Positions 26,379-37,376 of a DNA stretch of 64,000 nucleotides are shown piece after piece. The DNA comes from Bifidobacterium longum subsp. infantis ATCC 15697 = JCM 1222 = DSM 20088 (lineage in GTDB: Bacteria > Actinomycetota > Actinomycetes > Actinomycetales > Bifidobacteriaceae), in NCBI RefSeq assembly GCF_000269965.1, contig NC_017219.1, forward strand, positions 1,984,001 through 2,048,000, written 5' to 3'. The notes beneath the pieces are model-generated. The model did no database searches and was not told the DNA's origin. It was given only the letters and a program-made list of their open reading frames with translations. The number at the start of each line of letters is the position of its first letter. The stretch's first letter is position 1. A program made the translations under genes and the position numbers.

Positions 26379-27662
26379 ATGAACAGACAACGGCCACATC
26401 ATATGCGTCCCTCAGTACACGCCATACGCCAACTTCGGCACAGGAGCACTCCAATCGTGGCGACAATATGTGCTTTGGCAGTGGTGTTGGCCGGCGTGGC
26501 AGCCTACGAATGGCATGTCGGATGGTTCGCCAAATCCACATCAGACGGCAACACCGCCGCTCCCCAGACCTCCCGGACAAGTGTGTTACCACGCACCGAC
26601 GCTCCTTCCCCGAAGAAGAACGACGCCCCGGCCGCACAAGCCCAACGTGCGGTATCCGCCATGACACTTGAGGAACGTGTGGGACAGTTAGTGATGGTGC
26701 CGTTGTTCGCCGGTTCCGATCCCTCCTCGTTGGCTTCAACAATCGCCGACGAGCACATTGGCTCGGCCATTCTCATTGGCAATTGGAATACCGGCGTCGA
26801 TACGGTCAAGACCGCGACCGCGCAACTCCAAGGATATGCGCCGGCCGGCAATCGTCTCATCATCGCCACCGATCAGGAGGGTGGTCAGGTACAGCATCTG
26901 ACTGGTACCGGTTTCGACACAATGCCCAGTGCCGTTGAGCAGGGCACAATGTCCGCTGACGCATTGCGTCAATCGGCAGGCACGTGGGGTTCGCAATTAG
27001 CTGCTGCTGGCATAAATGTCGATTTGGCACCGGTGCTCGGCACGGTGGTGGGCGATCGTGCCTCGAATGCTCCGATTGGCGCGCTGGATCGTGATTTCGG
27101 ATTGGATGCGGCCGGTAACGCCGAGCATGGCATCGCCGTTATTGAGGGTTTGCGAGGCGCTCAGGTCGGTGCGGCGGTCAAACATTATCCTGGGTTGGGC
27201 GCGGTAAGCGGCAATACCGACTTCACCACCGAAGGCATTCTGGATACGACCACCACGTTGGACGGGGCCGAGGCAGGTGCCTTTGACCAGGCGATCACCA
27301 AGGCCGATCCTGCAATGGTGATGATGTCGTTGGCCACGTATCAATCCATCGATCCGAATAATCCGGCGGTGTTTTCTTCTACGATTATCGACGGCCATAT
27401 TCGCAACGCCCTGAAATATACGGGCGTGGTGATTTCGGATTCGATATCTGCCGAAGCGTTAAGCAGCTACGATGTAAGCCAATTGGGAGTAAAGCTCGTC
27501 GAGGCGGGCGGCGACATGTCCTGCATCGGTCAGACGGATTACGTAAAGCCAGTTGTGGACGGCCTCAACGAACGGGCGAAGTCCGATCCGGCTTTCGCTT
27601 CGAAAGTGACGGCGGCGGCGACTCGCGTAATGACATTGAAAATCAAGATGGGACTGGCCTGA
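26379..27662 (+). CDS. Membrane-anchored GH3 beta-N-acetylhexosaminidase (LpqI/NagZ-like)
   Basis: 427 residues. A signal anchor (about 25-42, STPIVATICALAVVLAGVAA) precedes a Ser/Thr/Pro linker and a GH3 TIM barrel with MTLEERVGQLVMVPLF, ATDQEGGQVQHL, NVDLAPVLG, GAAVKHYPGLG and VVISDS, the last holding the nucleophile Asp. In classical NagZ the loop after KH[FY]PG is HGxxxxDSH with a catalytic His; here it is LGAVSGNTD, the variant I associate with actinobacterial LpqI. It would remove GlcNAc from cell-wall fragments outside the membrane. Confidence 0.85.
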   Translation: MNRQRPHHMRPSVHAIRQLRHRSTPIVATICALAVVLAGVAAYEWHVGWFAKSTSDGNTAAPQTSRTSVLPRTDAPSPKKNDAPAAQAQRAVSAMTLEERVGQLVMVPLFAGSDPSSLASTIADEHIGSAILIGNWNTGVDTVKTATAQLQGYAPAGNRLIIATDQEGGQVQHLTGTGFDTMPSAVEQGTMSADALRQSAGTWGSQLAAAGINVDLAPVLGTVVGDRASNAPIGALDRDFGLDAAGNAEHGIAVIEGLRGAQVGAAVKHYPGLGAVSGNTDFTTEGILDTTTTLDGAEAGAFDQAITKADPAMVMMSLATYQSIDPNNPAVFSSTIIDGHIRNALKYTGVVISDSISAEALSSYDVSQLGVKLVEAGGDMSCIGQTDYVKPVVDGLNERAKSDPAFASKVTAAATRVMTLKIKMGLA

Positions 27663-27677
27663 CCGTTCATCCCTGTA

Positions 27678-27721
27678 CTGGCGAGGATTCATGCGCGCTG
27701 ATTCGCGCTAATCCTCACCAG
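27678..27721. terminator. Bidirectional terminator between convergent GH3 and nadD genes
   Basis: CTGGCGAGGATT pairs with AATCCTCACCAG (one bulge); the loop GCGCGC can also fold. No long T-run. Confidence 0.5.
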
Positions 27722-27722
27722 C

Positions 27723-27775
27723 CCTCGTACGAATGCACACTAGTCCTCGTACGAATCGTCAGTCCTCGTATGAAT
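27723..27775. repeat. Three copies of CCTCGTACGAAT at the nadD 3' end
   Basis: Copies at 27723-27734, 27745-27756 and 27764-27775 (one mismatch). The last encodes the final residues of NadD; the other two lie downstream of its stop, as if the gene end had been duplicated. Confidence 0.7.
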
Positions 27776-28544
27776 ACAGACCATGCTTGCCGATGTATTG
27801 CACCACGCCGTCAGGCACCAGATACCAGACCGGCTCGTCGTGTTCAGCGCGGCGGCGTACATCGGTCGAAGAGATGGCCAAGGCCGGGATCTCAAGCGTA
27901 TCGACCTTGCCTTCGGGCAAGGTCACGCCGTCCGGGCTGAAGTAGCCGGGGCGCGTGACGGCCACGAAGTGGGCGAGGTCCCACATGAGGTCGGCGTCCT
28001 TCCACTGCATGATTTCGGCCACGGCGTCGGCGCCGGTGATGAAGAACAGCTCGGCGTCGGGGTGCTGGGCTCGGATATCGCGCAGAGTGTCGATGGTATA
28101 GGTGACGCCCGGACGGTCGATGTCGACACGCGAGACGGTGAATTTGGGGTTGGATGCGGTGGCGATCACAGTCATCAGATACCGATCCTCGGCGTTGGTG
28201 ACGTGCTTGTCCAGCTTGAACACAGGTCGGCCAGTGGGCACGAAAATCACCTCATCGAGGTCATACACCCAGGCGACTTCAGAGGCGGCGACCAAGTGGC
28301 CGTTGTGGATCGGGTCGAACGTGCCGCCCATGATGCCGACGCGCAGGCGCGTATGCCAATTGCCGCGTGCGGAAAGCCGGCCTTTGCCATGGCTGCTGGC
28401 CCCGGCCGGTACGGACAGGTCGGACATACGCCGTTCGGTTTCGCCTTGGGTGACGGCAATGATTTCGGCGGGTTCGGCGGATTCCACTGATTTTCCGGAC
28501 TGAACTGACGCAGCCGTTTTGTGGCTGCCGGCAATATCACTCAT
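27759..28544 (-). CDS. nadD: Nicotinate-nucleotide adenylyltransferase
   Basis: 261 residues. The nucleotidyltransferase motif is [15 protein letters not shown], and the C-terminal [20 protein letters not shown] is the ISSTxxR signature. It forms deamido-NAD from nicotinate mononucleotide and ATP. The N-terminal extension of about 68 residues is unusual for the family and low in complexity; an internal start near M40 is an alternative. The ATG overlaps the previous stop (ATGA), placing it last in an operon proA-hypothetical-nadD. Confidence 0.93.
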   Translation of the reverse strand: MSDIAGSHKTAASVQSGKSVESAEPAEIIAVTQGETERRMSDLSVPAGASSHGKGRLSARGNWHTRLRVGIMGGTFDPIHNGHLVAASEVAWVYDLDEVIFVPTGRPVFKLDKHVTNAEDRYLMTVIATASNPKFTVSRVDIDRPGVTYTIDTLRDIRAQHPDAELFFITGADAVAEIMQWKDADLMWDLAHFVAVTRPGYFSPDGVTLPEGKVDTLEIPALAISSTDVRRRAEHDEPVWYLVPDGVVQYIGKHGLYSYED

Positions 28545-29122
28545 GCTTGGCCGCCCTCGCTGGCGGCATCATCAGCGGATTCGGTTTCCTCTTCGATTTC
28601 GCCGGCGGTGGGATTGTCTTCCTTAGGATCGATCTTGCCCATGTCTTCATCCCATTCGTCCTGAACCACGCGGCGAATCTCGGCGAAGGTGGGCAGCGGG
28701 AAGTCCGGCTGGTAGAGGCGGCGGACCTCGGCCACACGCTCGGTGATGCGGATAAGCGTGTCGGTCATGCCGTCAAGGTCACCGTCGTGCTCCATCTGGC
28801 TGTATCTGCCGATGTAGCCTTCCATGAGTTCCATGTGTTCGCGCACGATCTTGAGCTGGGCATCGTTGAGGTCCACGACTTCGGGCGAATCGGTCTCGGG
28901 CCAACCGATGAGCACGGCGTCCGCGTATTCGAGCGACGCACGCTGGGCGGCGGAGGCGATGCCATCCTCGATCTGCACAAGGAACACGTAGCGGACAATG
29001 CTCAGACGTTCGGCCGCGATCTTCAGGCCGAGCTTGGGATCGTTGAGGTCGATGTCGGGCCGCAGTTCGCTTGCCTTGTTTGCCGTGTCAGCCGTGATGT
29101 TCATGTTGCCGTCCTCGTTCAT
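28541..29122 (-). CDS. Conserved hypothetical acidic helical protein between proA and nadD
   Basis: 193 residues. ATG 29122 overlaps the proA stop by four bases, and its own stop overlaps the nadD start, so all three are translationally coupled. The sequence is mostly helical and acidic (for example [17 protein letters not shown]) with a Glu/Asp-rich C-terminus. There are no membrane segments and no recognised motif. Co-translation with an NAD enzyme and a proline enzyme suggests a housekeeping role, but none can be named. Confidence 0.75.
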   Translation of the reverse strand: MNEDGNMNITADTANKASELRPDIDLNDPKLGLKIAAERLSIVRYVFLVQIEDGIASAAQRASLEYADAVLIGWPETDSPEVVDLNDAQLKIVREHMELMEGYIGRYSQMEHDGDLDGMTDTLIRITERVAEVRRLYQPDFPLPTFAEIRRVVQDEWDEDMGKIDPKEDNPTAGEIEEETESADDAASEGGQA

Positions 29123-30414
29123 GCGCGCACCTGTCCTGTTCCGTAACCGATCCACTTGGTGGTGGTCATCTCCCGCAATCCCATGGGACCGCGTGCGTGC
29201 ATCTTCTGCGTAGAGATGCCAAGCTCAGCACCAAAGCCAAACACGCCGCCGTCGGTGAAGCGGGTGGAGGCGTTGACCACGACCACGGCCGAGTCGATGC
29301 GCTTGGTGAATTCCTCGATGGCCGCATAATCCTCGGCGATGATGGATTCGGTGTGGCCTGTGGAATGCGTGTTGATGTGGTCGATGGCCGTGTCCAGGTC
29401 CGGCACCACCTTGATGCCCATTTTGAGGGCCAGGTATTCAGTGTCCCAATCCTCTTCAGTGGCGTGGTTGAGGTCAAGGCCCTCGATTGCCGCGCCGGAG
29501 ATGATGTCGTACGACGTGGTGTCGGTCTGCAGTACAACGTTCGCCTCGGCCAACGCGGCGGCGATCTGCGGCAGGAATTCGGCGGCGACATCCTTATGAA
29601 CCAATAGCTTTTCGGCGGCGTTGCACACGCCCACGCGCTGGGTTTTGGCGTTGATGATGATCGGGATGGCCTTGGCGAGATCACCGGACTTGTCGATGTA
29701 GATATGCACGTTGCCGGCGCCGGTTTCGATGACCGGCACTTTGGAGTTGCGCACGACGGCTTGGATTAGACCCGCTCCTCCTCGCGGCACGAGCACGTCG
29801 ATATGGCCTCGCGCCTCCATCATGGCGGTAGCACCGGCGCGTCCGTACTGGTCGACGGACTGCACCAGTGTGGATTCGAAACCGTGGGCTTCAAGCACCG
29901 GGGCGATGACGCCCAGCGTGGCGGCATTGGTGCGTTCGGCGGCGTGGCCGCCTCGCAGCAGCGCGGCATTGCCGGACTTGAGGCACAGGCTGGACACGTC
30001 CACAGTGACGTTCGGCCGGGCCTCATAGATCATGCCGATGACGCCCATCGGTACGCGCGTTTGGGTAAGGCGCAGACCGTTGGGCAGGTTGTATCCGCGC
30101 ACGATTTCACCGACCGGATCGGGCAGGGTGGCCACATGGCGCACGCCTTGGGCGGCGGCGGCCACGCGCGGCACGTCGAACAGCAGGCGGTCGAGCTTGC
30201 CCGCGTCCATGCCGTTTTCCTTGGATTCGAGCATGTCCAGCGCGTTGGCGGCTTCGATGTCCGCGGCGTGCTCGTCCAGCGCGTCCGCAATGGCGAGCAG
30301 CAGTTCGTTCTTGGCTTCGGTATTTGCCTGTGCAAGACGCTCCTGTGCGCGTGCGGCCTGATCGGCCTGGCGGCACACCGCGTCGAACACCTCAGGACTC
30401 AATTCATCGCTCAT
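29119..30414 (-). CDS. proA: Gamma-glutamyl phosphate reductase
   Basis: 431 residues. Aldehyde dehydrogenase-like fold with the catalytic Cys in [15 protein letters not shown], the family segments [18 protein letters not shown] and [13 protein letters not shown], and the C-terminal [22 protein letters not shown]. It reduces gamma-glutamyl phosphate to glutamate semialdehyde with NADPH in proline synthesis. ATG 30414 is preferred; an in-frame TTG lies nine bases upstream. proB is not in the window. Confidence 0.96.
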   Translation of the reverse strand: MSDELSPEVFDAVCRQADQAARAQERLAQANTEAKNELLLAIADALDEHAADIEAANALDMLESKENGMDAGKLDRLLFDVPRVAAAAQGVRHVATLPDPVGEIVRGYNLPNGLRLTQTRVPMGVIGMIYEARPNVTVDVSSLCLKSGNAALLRGGHAAERTNAATLGVIAPVLEAHGFESTLVQSVDQYGRAGATAMMEARGHIDVLVPRGGAGLIQAVVRNSKVPVIETGAGNVHIYIDKSGDLAKAIPIIINAKTQRVGVCNAAEKLLVHKDVAAEFLPQIAAALAEANVVLQTDTTSYDIISGAAIEGLDLNHATEEDWDTEYLALKMGIKVVPDLDTAIDHINTHSTGHTESIIAEDYAAIEEFTKRIDSAVVVVNASTRFTDGGVFGFGAELGISTQKMHARGPMGLREMTTTKWIGYGTGQVRA

Positions 30415-30501
30415 AACAGTCAAGCGTAACTCACAACGCGGCTGATTGCTTACTCCGACCCGCTTGTTATGGGATGTCTGACGTTTTGAATCGCAAACAG
30501 A

Positions 30502-30535
30502 ACCGGCTCCCCTCCATCTCAGGCGGGAAGCCGGT
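30502..30535 (-). terminator. Terminator downstream of glyA
   Basis: On the minus strand ACCGGCTTCCC pairs with GGGGAGCCGGT (small mismatches), followed by TTCTGTTT. Confidence 0.65.
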
Positions 30536-30604
30536 GATGTGATGCGCTCCGGTCAGCGAATCATCACTAACCGGTACACCACGCTGGATTAGCGAATCAG
30601 CAAA

Positions 30605-31912
<1,308 letters not shown>

Positions 31913-32135
31913 GGGTGCTCCTTTGGTATGTGCGACAATTGATTCGCCGCTGTCGCCTTACTGTATGGCCCGTTTGTAACCGGCCTGTTTCATGATATGG
32001 CCGGTCCCCGTTCGATGGCAATGGTGATTTTCGCCGGTGCGACCGGTCGGCTACGCGAGACGGACGGCCCTTCTGCCCACGGCCCACGCTAGACTGGTGT
32101 GGATTCATCATCCCTTTCAGGCAGAAGGATTCATC

Positions 32136-33626
32136 GTGACAACCACCTTCCATTCCACCCGCAGCACCACCGATTCGCTGACCGCCAAGCAGGCGATTCG
32201 TAAGGGCATCGCCGATGACGGCGGCCTGTTCGTTTCGGACGCGTTGGGCAAGACCAAGGTGGACGTGGCCTCCCTGCCGGGCAAGTCGTACCAGCAAATC
32301 GCCGCCGAGGTGCTGGGCGCGCTGCTGCCGGACTTCACGGCCGAGGAGCTGGGCCAGTGCATCGCCGACGCCTACGGCAAACAGTGGTCCGATGAGCGCA
32401 TCACCCCACTCAAGCCCCTGGGTGACGATTACGTGCTCGAACTGTTCAACGGTCCGACTTCCGCGTTCAAGGACGTGGCGCTGCAGATCCTGCCGCGCTT
32501 CATGGCGCACACCACGCCGGCCGATGGCAACGCGGACGAGAAAATCATGATCCTCACCGCCACCTCCGGCGACACCGGCAAGGCCGCGCTGGCCGGCTTC
32601 GCGGACGCCCCGGGCACCGCGATCACCGTCTTCTACCCGGAAGGCAAGGTCTCCCAGGTCCAGGAGCTGCAGATGACCACGCAGGCCGGCGCCAACGTGC
32701 ATGTGGCCGCCGTGGAAGGCAACTTCGACGACGCCCAGTCCGCGGTCAAACGCATCTTCGGCGACCGCGCCCTGGCCGAGCGTCTCGCCGGCAATTCGCA
32801 CGTGGTACTTTCCTCCGCCAACTCCATCAACGTGGGCCGTCTGGTGCCGCAGGTCGTCTACTACTTCTCCGCTTACGCCCAGCTGCTCGCCGACCAGGTG
32901 ATCAATGTCGGCGATGAGGTCGAGTTTGTGGTCCCGACCGGCAATTTCGGCGATATCCTCGCCGGCTACTATGCCAAGCTGCTCGGTCTGCCGGTCAAGC
33001 ACCTCGTGGTGGCTTCCGACAAGAACAACGTGCTGTTCGACTTCCTGACCACCGGTACCTACAACCGCCAGCGCCCGTTCTTCCAGACCATCTCCCCCTC
33101 GATGGACATCCTCATCTCCTCCAACCTGGAGCGCATGCTGTACTACTTGTCCGAGGGCGACACCCGTCTGATCTCCATGCTGATGAACGACCTCAACAAG
33201 TGGGGCACGTACGAGATCCCGGAAGAACTGCTGGCCAAGATTCGTCAGATCTTCGGCACCGGTTGGGCCGATGAGGATCAGGTACGCGAGTCCATCAAGC
33301 ACTGCTGGGACGAGAACCACTACGTGATCGACCCGCACACCGCCTGCGGCTACTACCTGCTTGAGCAGATGCCGCGAGACCCGCTGACCCCGCGCGTGCT
33401 GCTCTCCACCGCCAGCCCCTACAAGTTCCCGCGCGTGGTGAACGAGGCATTGGGCTTCGACGCCACCGGCACCGACTTCGAGTGCATGGATGTGCTGGCC
33501 CACGAGACCGGCACCACCGCCCCGGCCGCCCTGCGTGGTCTCGAGACCGCCGACGTGCGTTTCAAGGACGTCGTGGCCATCGACGGCATGGAGGACTACG
33601 TGGAGAAGGCCGCCCAGGCGCTGTAA
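32136..33626 (+). CDS. thrC: Threonine synthase
   Basis: 496 residues from GTG 32136, which has AGAAGGA at proper spacing; the longer in-frame start at 32037 lacks similarity. The PLP lysine is in FNGPTSAFKDVALQ, followed by LTATSGDTGKAAL and PTGNFGDILAGYYAK, typical of the class 2 long ThrC. It converts O-phosphohomoserine to threonine. A strong terminator follows the stop. Confidence 0.97.
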   Translation: MTTTFHSTRSTTDSLTAKQAIRKGIADDGGLFVSDALGKTKVDVASLPGKSYQQIAAEVLGALLPDFTAEELGQCIADAYGKQWSDERITPLKPLGDDYVLELFNGPTSAFKDVALQILPRFMAHTTPADGNADEKIMILTATSGDTGKAALAGFADAPGTAITVFYPEGKVSQVQELQMTTQAGANVHVAAVEGNFDDAQSAVKRIFGDRALAERLAGNSHVVLSSANSINVGRLVPQVVYYFSAYAQLLADQVINVGDEVEFVVPTGNFGDILAGYYAKLLGLPVKHLVVASDKNNVLFDFLTTGTYNRQRPFFQTISPSMDILISSNLERMLYYLSEGDTRLISMLMNDLNKWGTYEIPEELLAKIRQIFGTGWADEDQVRESIKHCWDENHYVIDPHTACGYYLLEQMPRDPLTPRVLLSTASPYKFPRVVNEALGFDATGTDFECMDVLAHETGTTAPAALRGLETADVRFKDVVAIDGMEDYVEKAAQAL

Positions 33627-33641
33627 ACATACCAGCACATT

Positions 33642-33670
33642 GGCTCCCCTCAGAGAGGGGAGCCATTTTT
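33642..33670 (+). terminator. Terminator of thrC
   Basis: Perfect stem GGCTCCCCTC / GAGGGGAGCC with loop AGA, followed by ATTTTTT. Confidence 0.9.
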
Positions 33671-33686
33671 TACATCAGAATTGCGT

Positions 33687-34832
33687 TTACATCAGTATCG
33701 CGGCGACTGGCAGTCCTATGGCGATTGCCAACAGCACGATAGTGCCGATGATCACGCTGGGGCGTGCGAGGTTGACGGTCCAGCCGACGCCGAAACGTTT
33801 AGGAACCATGATGGCCGGATCGTCACGGTTGATGTAGATGATGCCGCCAATCCAGTGCAGGTCATCGTCATACGGCATAACATCATCGTCCGAATCGTCA
33901 CCGCCGTCACTGTGCCGAACACCGGCATAGACGCGCGCCCCGTTCTGCCCGTAATACACGCCGATCATCAGCGCGCCGACCAGAGCCGCCACAGCGATGA
34001 ACATGCCGATGATGCCGATTAGATTGACATCCAGCACGCCAATGGCGACAAGCTGAACGCCTAGGCCCAATCCACCGGCTGTCAGCAGTCCGATGACCAG
34101 CACGTAGATGCTCCAGACCCGCGAGAACACACCATAGGCATACCCGGTGGTGGCGGGGTGGTCGGGATCAATCGGGTGCTTGGCGTAGATGATCGCGACA
34201 TGGCTGGCCACCATCACCGCTGCCAGCACCACCTGCGCGAGCACGGCGTACCAAATCACCATCGGACTCTTCTCGGCCCAGCCGTTCACATTGCCGGCGA
34301 TATCCGCATGAATCGGCACCCGCTCCGGCATCCGGTCATAGCCCAGCAGCCCGACCGCAATGGTGACAGCGAGACAAACGACTTGCAGCAATTCCCACTT
34401 CAGGCTCAGCGGGTCGGGATTGTCCCGCTCACCTATCAATGCCGCACGGCGAGCACTGGACGCCTCCCATCCCTGATTGGTTTTGATGGACAGTACTTTG
34501 CGGCGAAACATCTGCTGCAGCACGAAACCACATATCGCAATCGCCACCGCTGCGATGGACACAGTCCAGAACGCCGCGTCGACTCCGCAGAGTTGCCAAA
34601 CGGCCAGCGAGACCAGTATGGCGCATACGCCAAGCGCCACCGTAATTCCCGAAAACGCGACTTTAAATCCGCGAATGCGCGTATTGACATGGGCGGCGGC
34701 CGGCACTGTGACACCGAACACCTCATGCCGGTCGGTAACCCATGGAACCCCTGCCAGGCCGGCGGTCACTATCACCGGCAACAGTAAAAACGCACACAAC
34801 GCGATGTTCATCGACACGACTGTATTATTCAT
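33687..34832 (-). CDS. DUF1648/DUF5808 integral membrane protein under GntR control
   Basis: 381 residues, about eight membrane helices. The segment RMPERVPIHADIAGNVNGWAEK (split here as VPIHADIAGNVNGWA) is the DUF1648 signature and DDDLHWIGGIIYINRDDP near the C-terminus is typical of DUF5808. Proteins of this kind (SdpI/YhdP-like) sit with YtrA-type GntR regulators and are linked to envelope or bacteriocin immunity functions in Firmicutes; that link is inference here. ATG 34832 lies two bases past the regulator's stop, with GGGGAG as ribosome-binding site inside the regulator gene. Confidence 0.8.
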   Translation of the reverse strand: MNNTVVSMNIALCAFLLLPVIVTAGLAGVPWVTDRHEVFGVTVPAAAHVNTRIRGFKVAFSGITVALGVCAILVSLAVWQLCGVDAAFWTVSIAAVAIAICGFVLQQMFRRKVLSIKTNQGWEASSARRAALIGERDNPDPLSLKWELLQVVCLAVTIAVGLLGYDRMPERVPIHADIAGNVNGWAEKSPMVIWYAVLAQVVLAAVMVASHVAIIYAKHPIDPDHPATTGYAYGVFSRVWSIYVLVIGLLTAGGLGLGVQLVAIGVLDVNLIGIIGMFIAVAALVGALMIGVYYGQNGARVYAGVRHSDGGDDSDDDVMPYDDDLHWIGGIIYINRDDPAIMVPKRFGVGWTVNLARPSVIIGTIVLLAIAIGLPVAAILM

Positions 34833-34834
34833 CG

Positions 34835-35290
34835 TTATCTCCCCTGATTTCCTTTTGTTGCACCGTCAGTAACGCTCTGCGAGGAGCGCACGCCGTATGC
34901 CCGTTCGCATTGCCGTTTGGTGGCATCGAGGAATGCGGCCGAATCACCGCCGCGCGCCCTGTAGGCCAAGGCAAGGCGATAGAGTTCCTCGCCCATCCGC
35001 TCATCCTGTGCTTCGGCAGTTCGGTTCGGTGCTTCTCCCCCGCCGTCATGCTCGGCGACGGTTGCACCGGCACCACGACGCATAACGATGTATCCCTCGT
35101 CACGCAACAGCGCATAGGCCTTGTTCACCGTGTGCAGGTTGATGCCAAGGTCCACGGCCAGCGAGCGCACGGACGGTAACGAGTCACCTGGCGACAGCTC
35201 ATCGCCCGCGATGGCTGCGATGAGCTGCCTGTGCAGCTGCTCGTAAATCGGCACGTCACTGCGCTGATCGATTTCCACAATCACGGTCAA
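34835..35290 (-). CDS. YtrA-family GntR transcriptional regulator
   Basis: About 151 residues from TTG 35290, which has AGAGGGG five bases upstream; GTG at 35284 or 35278 are alternatives. The winged-helix domain is typical: DVPIYEQLHRQLIAAIA, SVRSLAVDLGINLHTVNKAY, GYIVMRRGAGATV. The short C-terminal helix places it in the YtrA subfamily. It forms an operon with the DUF1648 gene. A consensus-like promoter and AACTGTT/AACAGTT inverted half-sites lie immediately upstream, so autoregulation is likely. Confidence 0.88.
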   Translation of the reverse strand: MTVIVEIDQRSDVPIYEQLHRQLIAAIAGDELSPGDSLPSVRSLAVDLGINLHTVNKAYALLRDEGYIVMRRGAGATVAEHDGGGEAPNRTAEAQDERMGEELYRLALAYRARGGDSAAFLDATKRQCERAYGVRSSQSVTDGATKGNQGR

Positions 35291-35306
35291 TTCCACCCCT
35301 CTCAAG

Positions 35307-35358
35307 AACTGTTCTATTTGTTCTACATCAAATATAACAGTTTTGCCGTATGAGTCAA
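35307..35358 (-). promoter_or_regulatory. Promoter and candidate operator of the GntR-DUF1648 operon
   Basis: Minus strand: -35 TTGACT (35353-35358), 16 bases, -10 TATATT (35331-35336). Inverted half-sites AACTGTT (35307-35313) and AACAGTT (35336-35342) flank the start region. Confidence 0.6.
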
Positions 35359-35557
35359 GATATGCGAATCTCGGTTGAACATCCGGCAATGGGCCAACGG
35401 CGTGTTGCTTGAATTTTCTAGGAAGGCGGGAATCGCCATGCTGCCGGCGAATGGGAAAATCCATGTGGCTTGTCAGATTCTGTTCCTGCAACTGAATAGT
35501 CCCATGAGGGAGTAGACAGCATTGCGGCGAAGGGCTCGGCCCAAACCGCAATAAAGC

Positions 35558-35944
35558 GTGCCGAGCGCCAAAGCCGCCAACACCGGTATGACGCCGCTGC
35601 AGGAGAAGCTCGCGAAGCTGGACGAACTTCATGGGCGGCACCGCCGAACAGCAGTCGACCATTCTGTTCACGCTGTTCGTGGTATTCCAGCTGTTCAGCA
35701 GTCGACCATTCTGTTCACGCTGTTCGTAGTATTCCAGCTGTTCAACGCCTTCAACAGCCGCGAGCTGGGCAACGCCAGCCTGTTCGCCAATCTGCTACGC
35801 AATAAGGTGATGATCGGCGTGTTCGCGCTGATGTTCGCACTTCAGGTGCTGGTGGTGCAGTTCGGCGGAGCGATGTTCCGCACCGTGCCGCTGCCGATCG
35901 ACATGTGGCTGAAGATCATCGCGGTCGGACAGATGCGCGGTTAG
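35558..35944 (+). pseudogene. Remnant of a P-type (calcium-type) ATPase
   Basis: Two pieces of a cation P-type ATPase are joined: ANTGMTPLQEKLAKL from the cytoplasmic/N-terminal region and MGGTAEQQSTILFTLFVVFQ with NAFNSRELG, FANLLRNKVMIGVF and VPLPIDMWLKII from the C-terminal membrane part. The centre, with the DKTGT phosphorylation site, is missing. A 47-bp tandem duplication at 35651-35744 also shifts the frame. The end (TAG 35942-35944) overlaps the stop of the opposing ABC permease gene. No start signal is visible. Bases 35360-35557 hold no supportable gene. Confidence 0.75.
35651..35744 (+). repeat. 47-bp tandem duplication in the ATPase remnant
   Basis: The unit beginning GCAGTCGACCATTCTGTTCA occurs twice, at 35651 and 35698, with one mismatch; 47 is not a multiple of three. 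Confidence 0.9.
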
Positions 35945-36654
35945 AGTTCTTTGGCTCGGTAGATGCGGATGGCTATAAGCATGGAGCCAAAATATGCGAG
36001 CAGACACAACACGGCGAGAACAAGCGCCGTATGCCACCAGATCGTCAGGAAATCGGCAATATTCAGCAATAGCCATTGCCAGTCAACAGGCAATCGGGCC
36101 AGCAGCGCAATGACTGCATACAAGCCGACAATGACCGCGCCAGAGGCCATCATCATCTTGCGGGAGGTGAACCGGTATGCACAGGCCAGCAGCACCGACC
36201 CAAGAATGATAGCCAAAGCGAAGATGGAAGCACCTGCTGCCAAGGTACCAATCCACCCCATATCTGCTATATCGCCAAAGACAATGAAGACGCCGCCGCA
36301 TATCACCACGTCCAAAGCCCAGAGCAGGCCAACCACCAACAGAAAAAGGTACCGACCTACAACTTGTGCAGTGCGTGAAACAGGAATCAGCCCTCGCATG
36401 GCACTGTGCCCTGCAGATTCCTCGGATGACGCAGGCCCCAATGCACTCATACATGCCATCGTCGATGCCAAACCTCCGAGTCCGCCCATCAGACCACTGG
36501 CAACGTGTTCATCGACGTGGGTCGATATCATCACCAGCGATATCACGATAGACAGCACCGGGAAAACCAGCAGAAATACCATATTCGCCACGCTGAACAG
36601 ACCCGTCCCGACACAATCGAATCGACATTGCTTTACTACGGATTTCCAGCTCAT
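35941..36654 (-). CDS. ABC-2 type transporter permease (second of a tandem pair)
   Basis: 237 residues and six predicted membrane helices. ATG 36654 is chosen because AAGGGA lies nine bases upstream; ATG 36663 overlaps the upstream stop. The segment GLIPVSRTAQVVGRYLFLLV matches GIIPASRKSQVAARYVVGLV of the neighbouring permease, so the two are paralogues and probably form a heterodimer. With the ATPase at 37377 they would form an exporter or envelope-modifying ABC complex. The substrate is unknown. Both permeases have 237 residues. Confidence 0.8.
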   Translation of the reverse strand: MSWKSVVKQCRFDCVGTGLFSVANMVFLLVFPVLSIVISLVMISTHVDEHVASGLMGGLGGLASTMACMSALGPASSEESAGHSAMRGLIPVSRTAQVVGRYLFLLVVGLLWALDVVICGGVFIVFGDIADMGWIGTLAAGASIFALAIILGSVLLACAYRFTSRKMMMASGAVIVGLYAVIALLARLPVDWQWLLLNIADFLTIWWHTALVLAVLCLLAYFGSMLIAIRIYRAKEL

Positions 36655-36656
36655 CG

Positions 36657-37370
36657 TCACCATTCCCTTGAAGCAAATATGCGAGAGGCAATTACATACG
36701 AGATTCCATATGCCACAACCGTCGTTGTCAATACCGCAATAACCAGCCACAATCGTTGCGCGATGATGGCATTCGCGGCATGGGCCAATCCTTTGGTCAC
36801 CGAAGCAGGCAAAATAGATAGCAGTATGGATACAGCCAATACAACGACATAAATCACCATCATCGTGACTTGAAGACCGCCTAGTTTGGTCCACAGATAA
36901 CCCGTGGGCACGATAAGCGCGACCATCAGCGCGGTGCAGAAACCTCCCAACGGAGCCGCCCACAGATTGCCCGCGAATGACCAATCCGGATTGACCAGCA
37001 CTTGCAACCCGTCAATCAGCACGATCATCGCTATCGACAATGCGGAAATCACCAATCCAACCACATATCGCGCGGCCACCTGACTCTTCCTCGAAGCCGG
37101 AATAATGCCACGAAGTCGATATCCGTTCTGTAAGTCAGCAACCGCCATGGTTAGCACCCACATGGCGCAGGTGAATACCGTCATGATGACACCCATGCGA
37201 TAGCCGAAGCCATCACCATAAGCTTCACCTTGAAAGATGACGGAGAACAACGGTGCCAACAACAACGAGAACACAGTCCGTTCGCCGACGCACAGGTAGG
37301 CCATATCGACGCGCAATGCAGTGGCCAATGCATGTTGCCGAGACCGCGACACCCTCAGTATTGCCTCCAT
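36657..37370 (-). CDS. ABC-2 type transporter permease (first of a tandem pair)
   Basis: 237 residues, six membrane helices (for example TVFSLLLAPLFSVIFQ and TMMVIYVVVLAVSILLSILP). It starts seven bases after the ATPase gene and its stop lies two bases before the next permease start. The cytoplasmic loop GIIPASRKSQVAARY is shared with the paralogue. The set GntR regulator-ATPase-two permeases resembles YtrABC-type loci that respond to cell-wall-active compounds in Firmicutes; the parallel is inference. Confidence 0.8.
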   Translation of the reverse strand: MEAILRVSRSRQHALATALRVDMAYLCVGERTVFSLLLAPLFSVIFQGEAYGDGFGYRMGVIMTVFTCAMWVLTMAVADLQNGYRLRGIIPASRKSQVAARYVVGLVISALSIAMIVLIDGLQVLVNPDWSFAGNLWAAPLGGFCTALMVALIVPTGYLWTKLGGLQVTMMVIYVVVLAVSILLSILPASVTKGLAHAANAIIAQRLWLVIAVLTTTVVAYGISYVIASRIFASREW

Positions 37371-37376
37371 GGCCGC

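Noticed and set aside
35360..35557. A possible gene in the 5' flank of the P-type ATPase remnant
   Set aside because: No frame has a start signal or recognisable motif; only scattered ATPase-like residues begin at about 35558.
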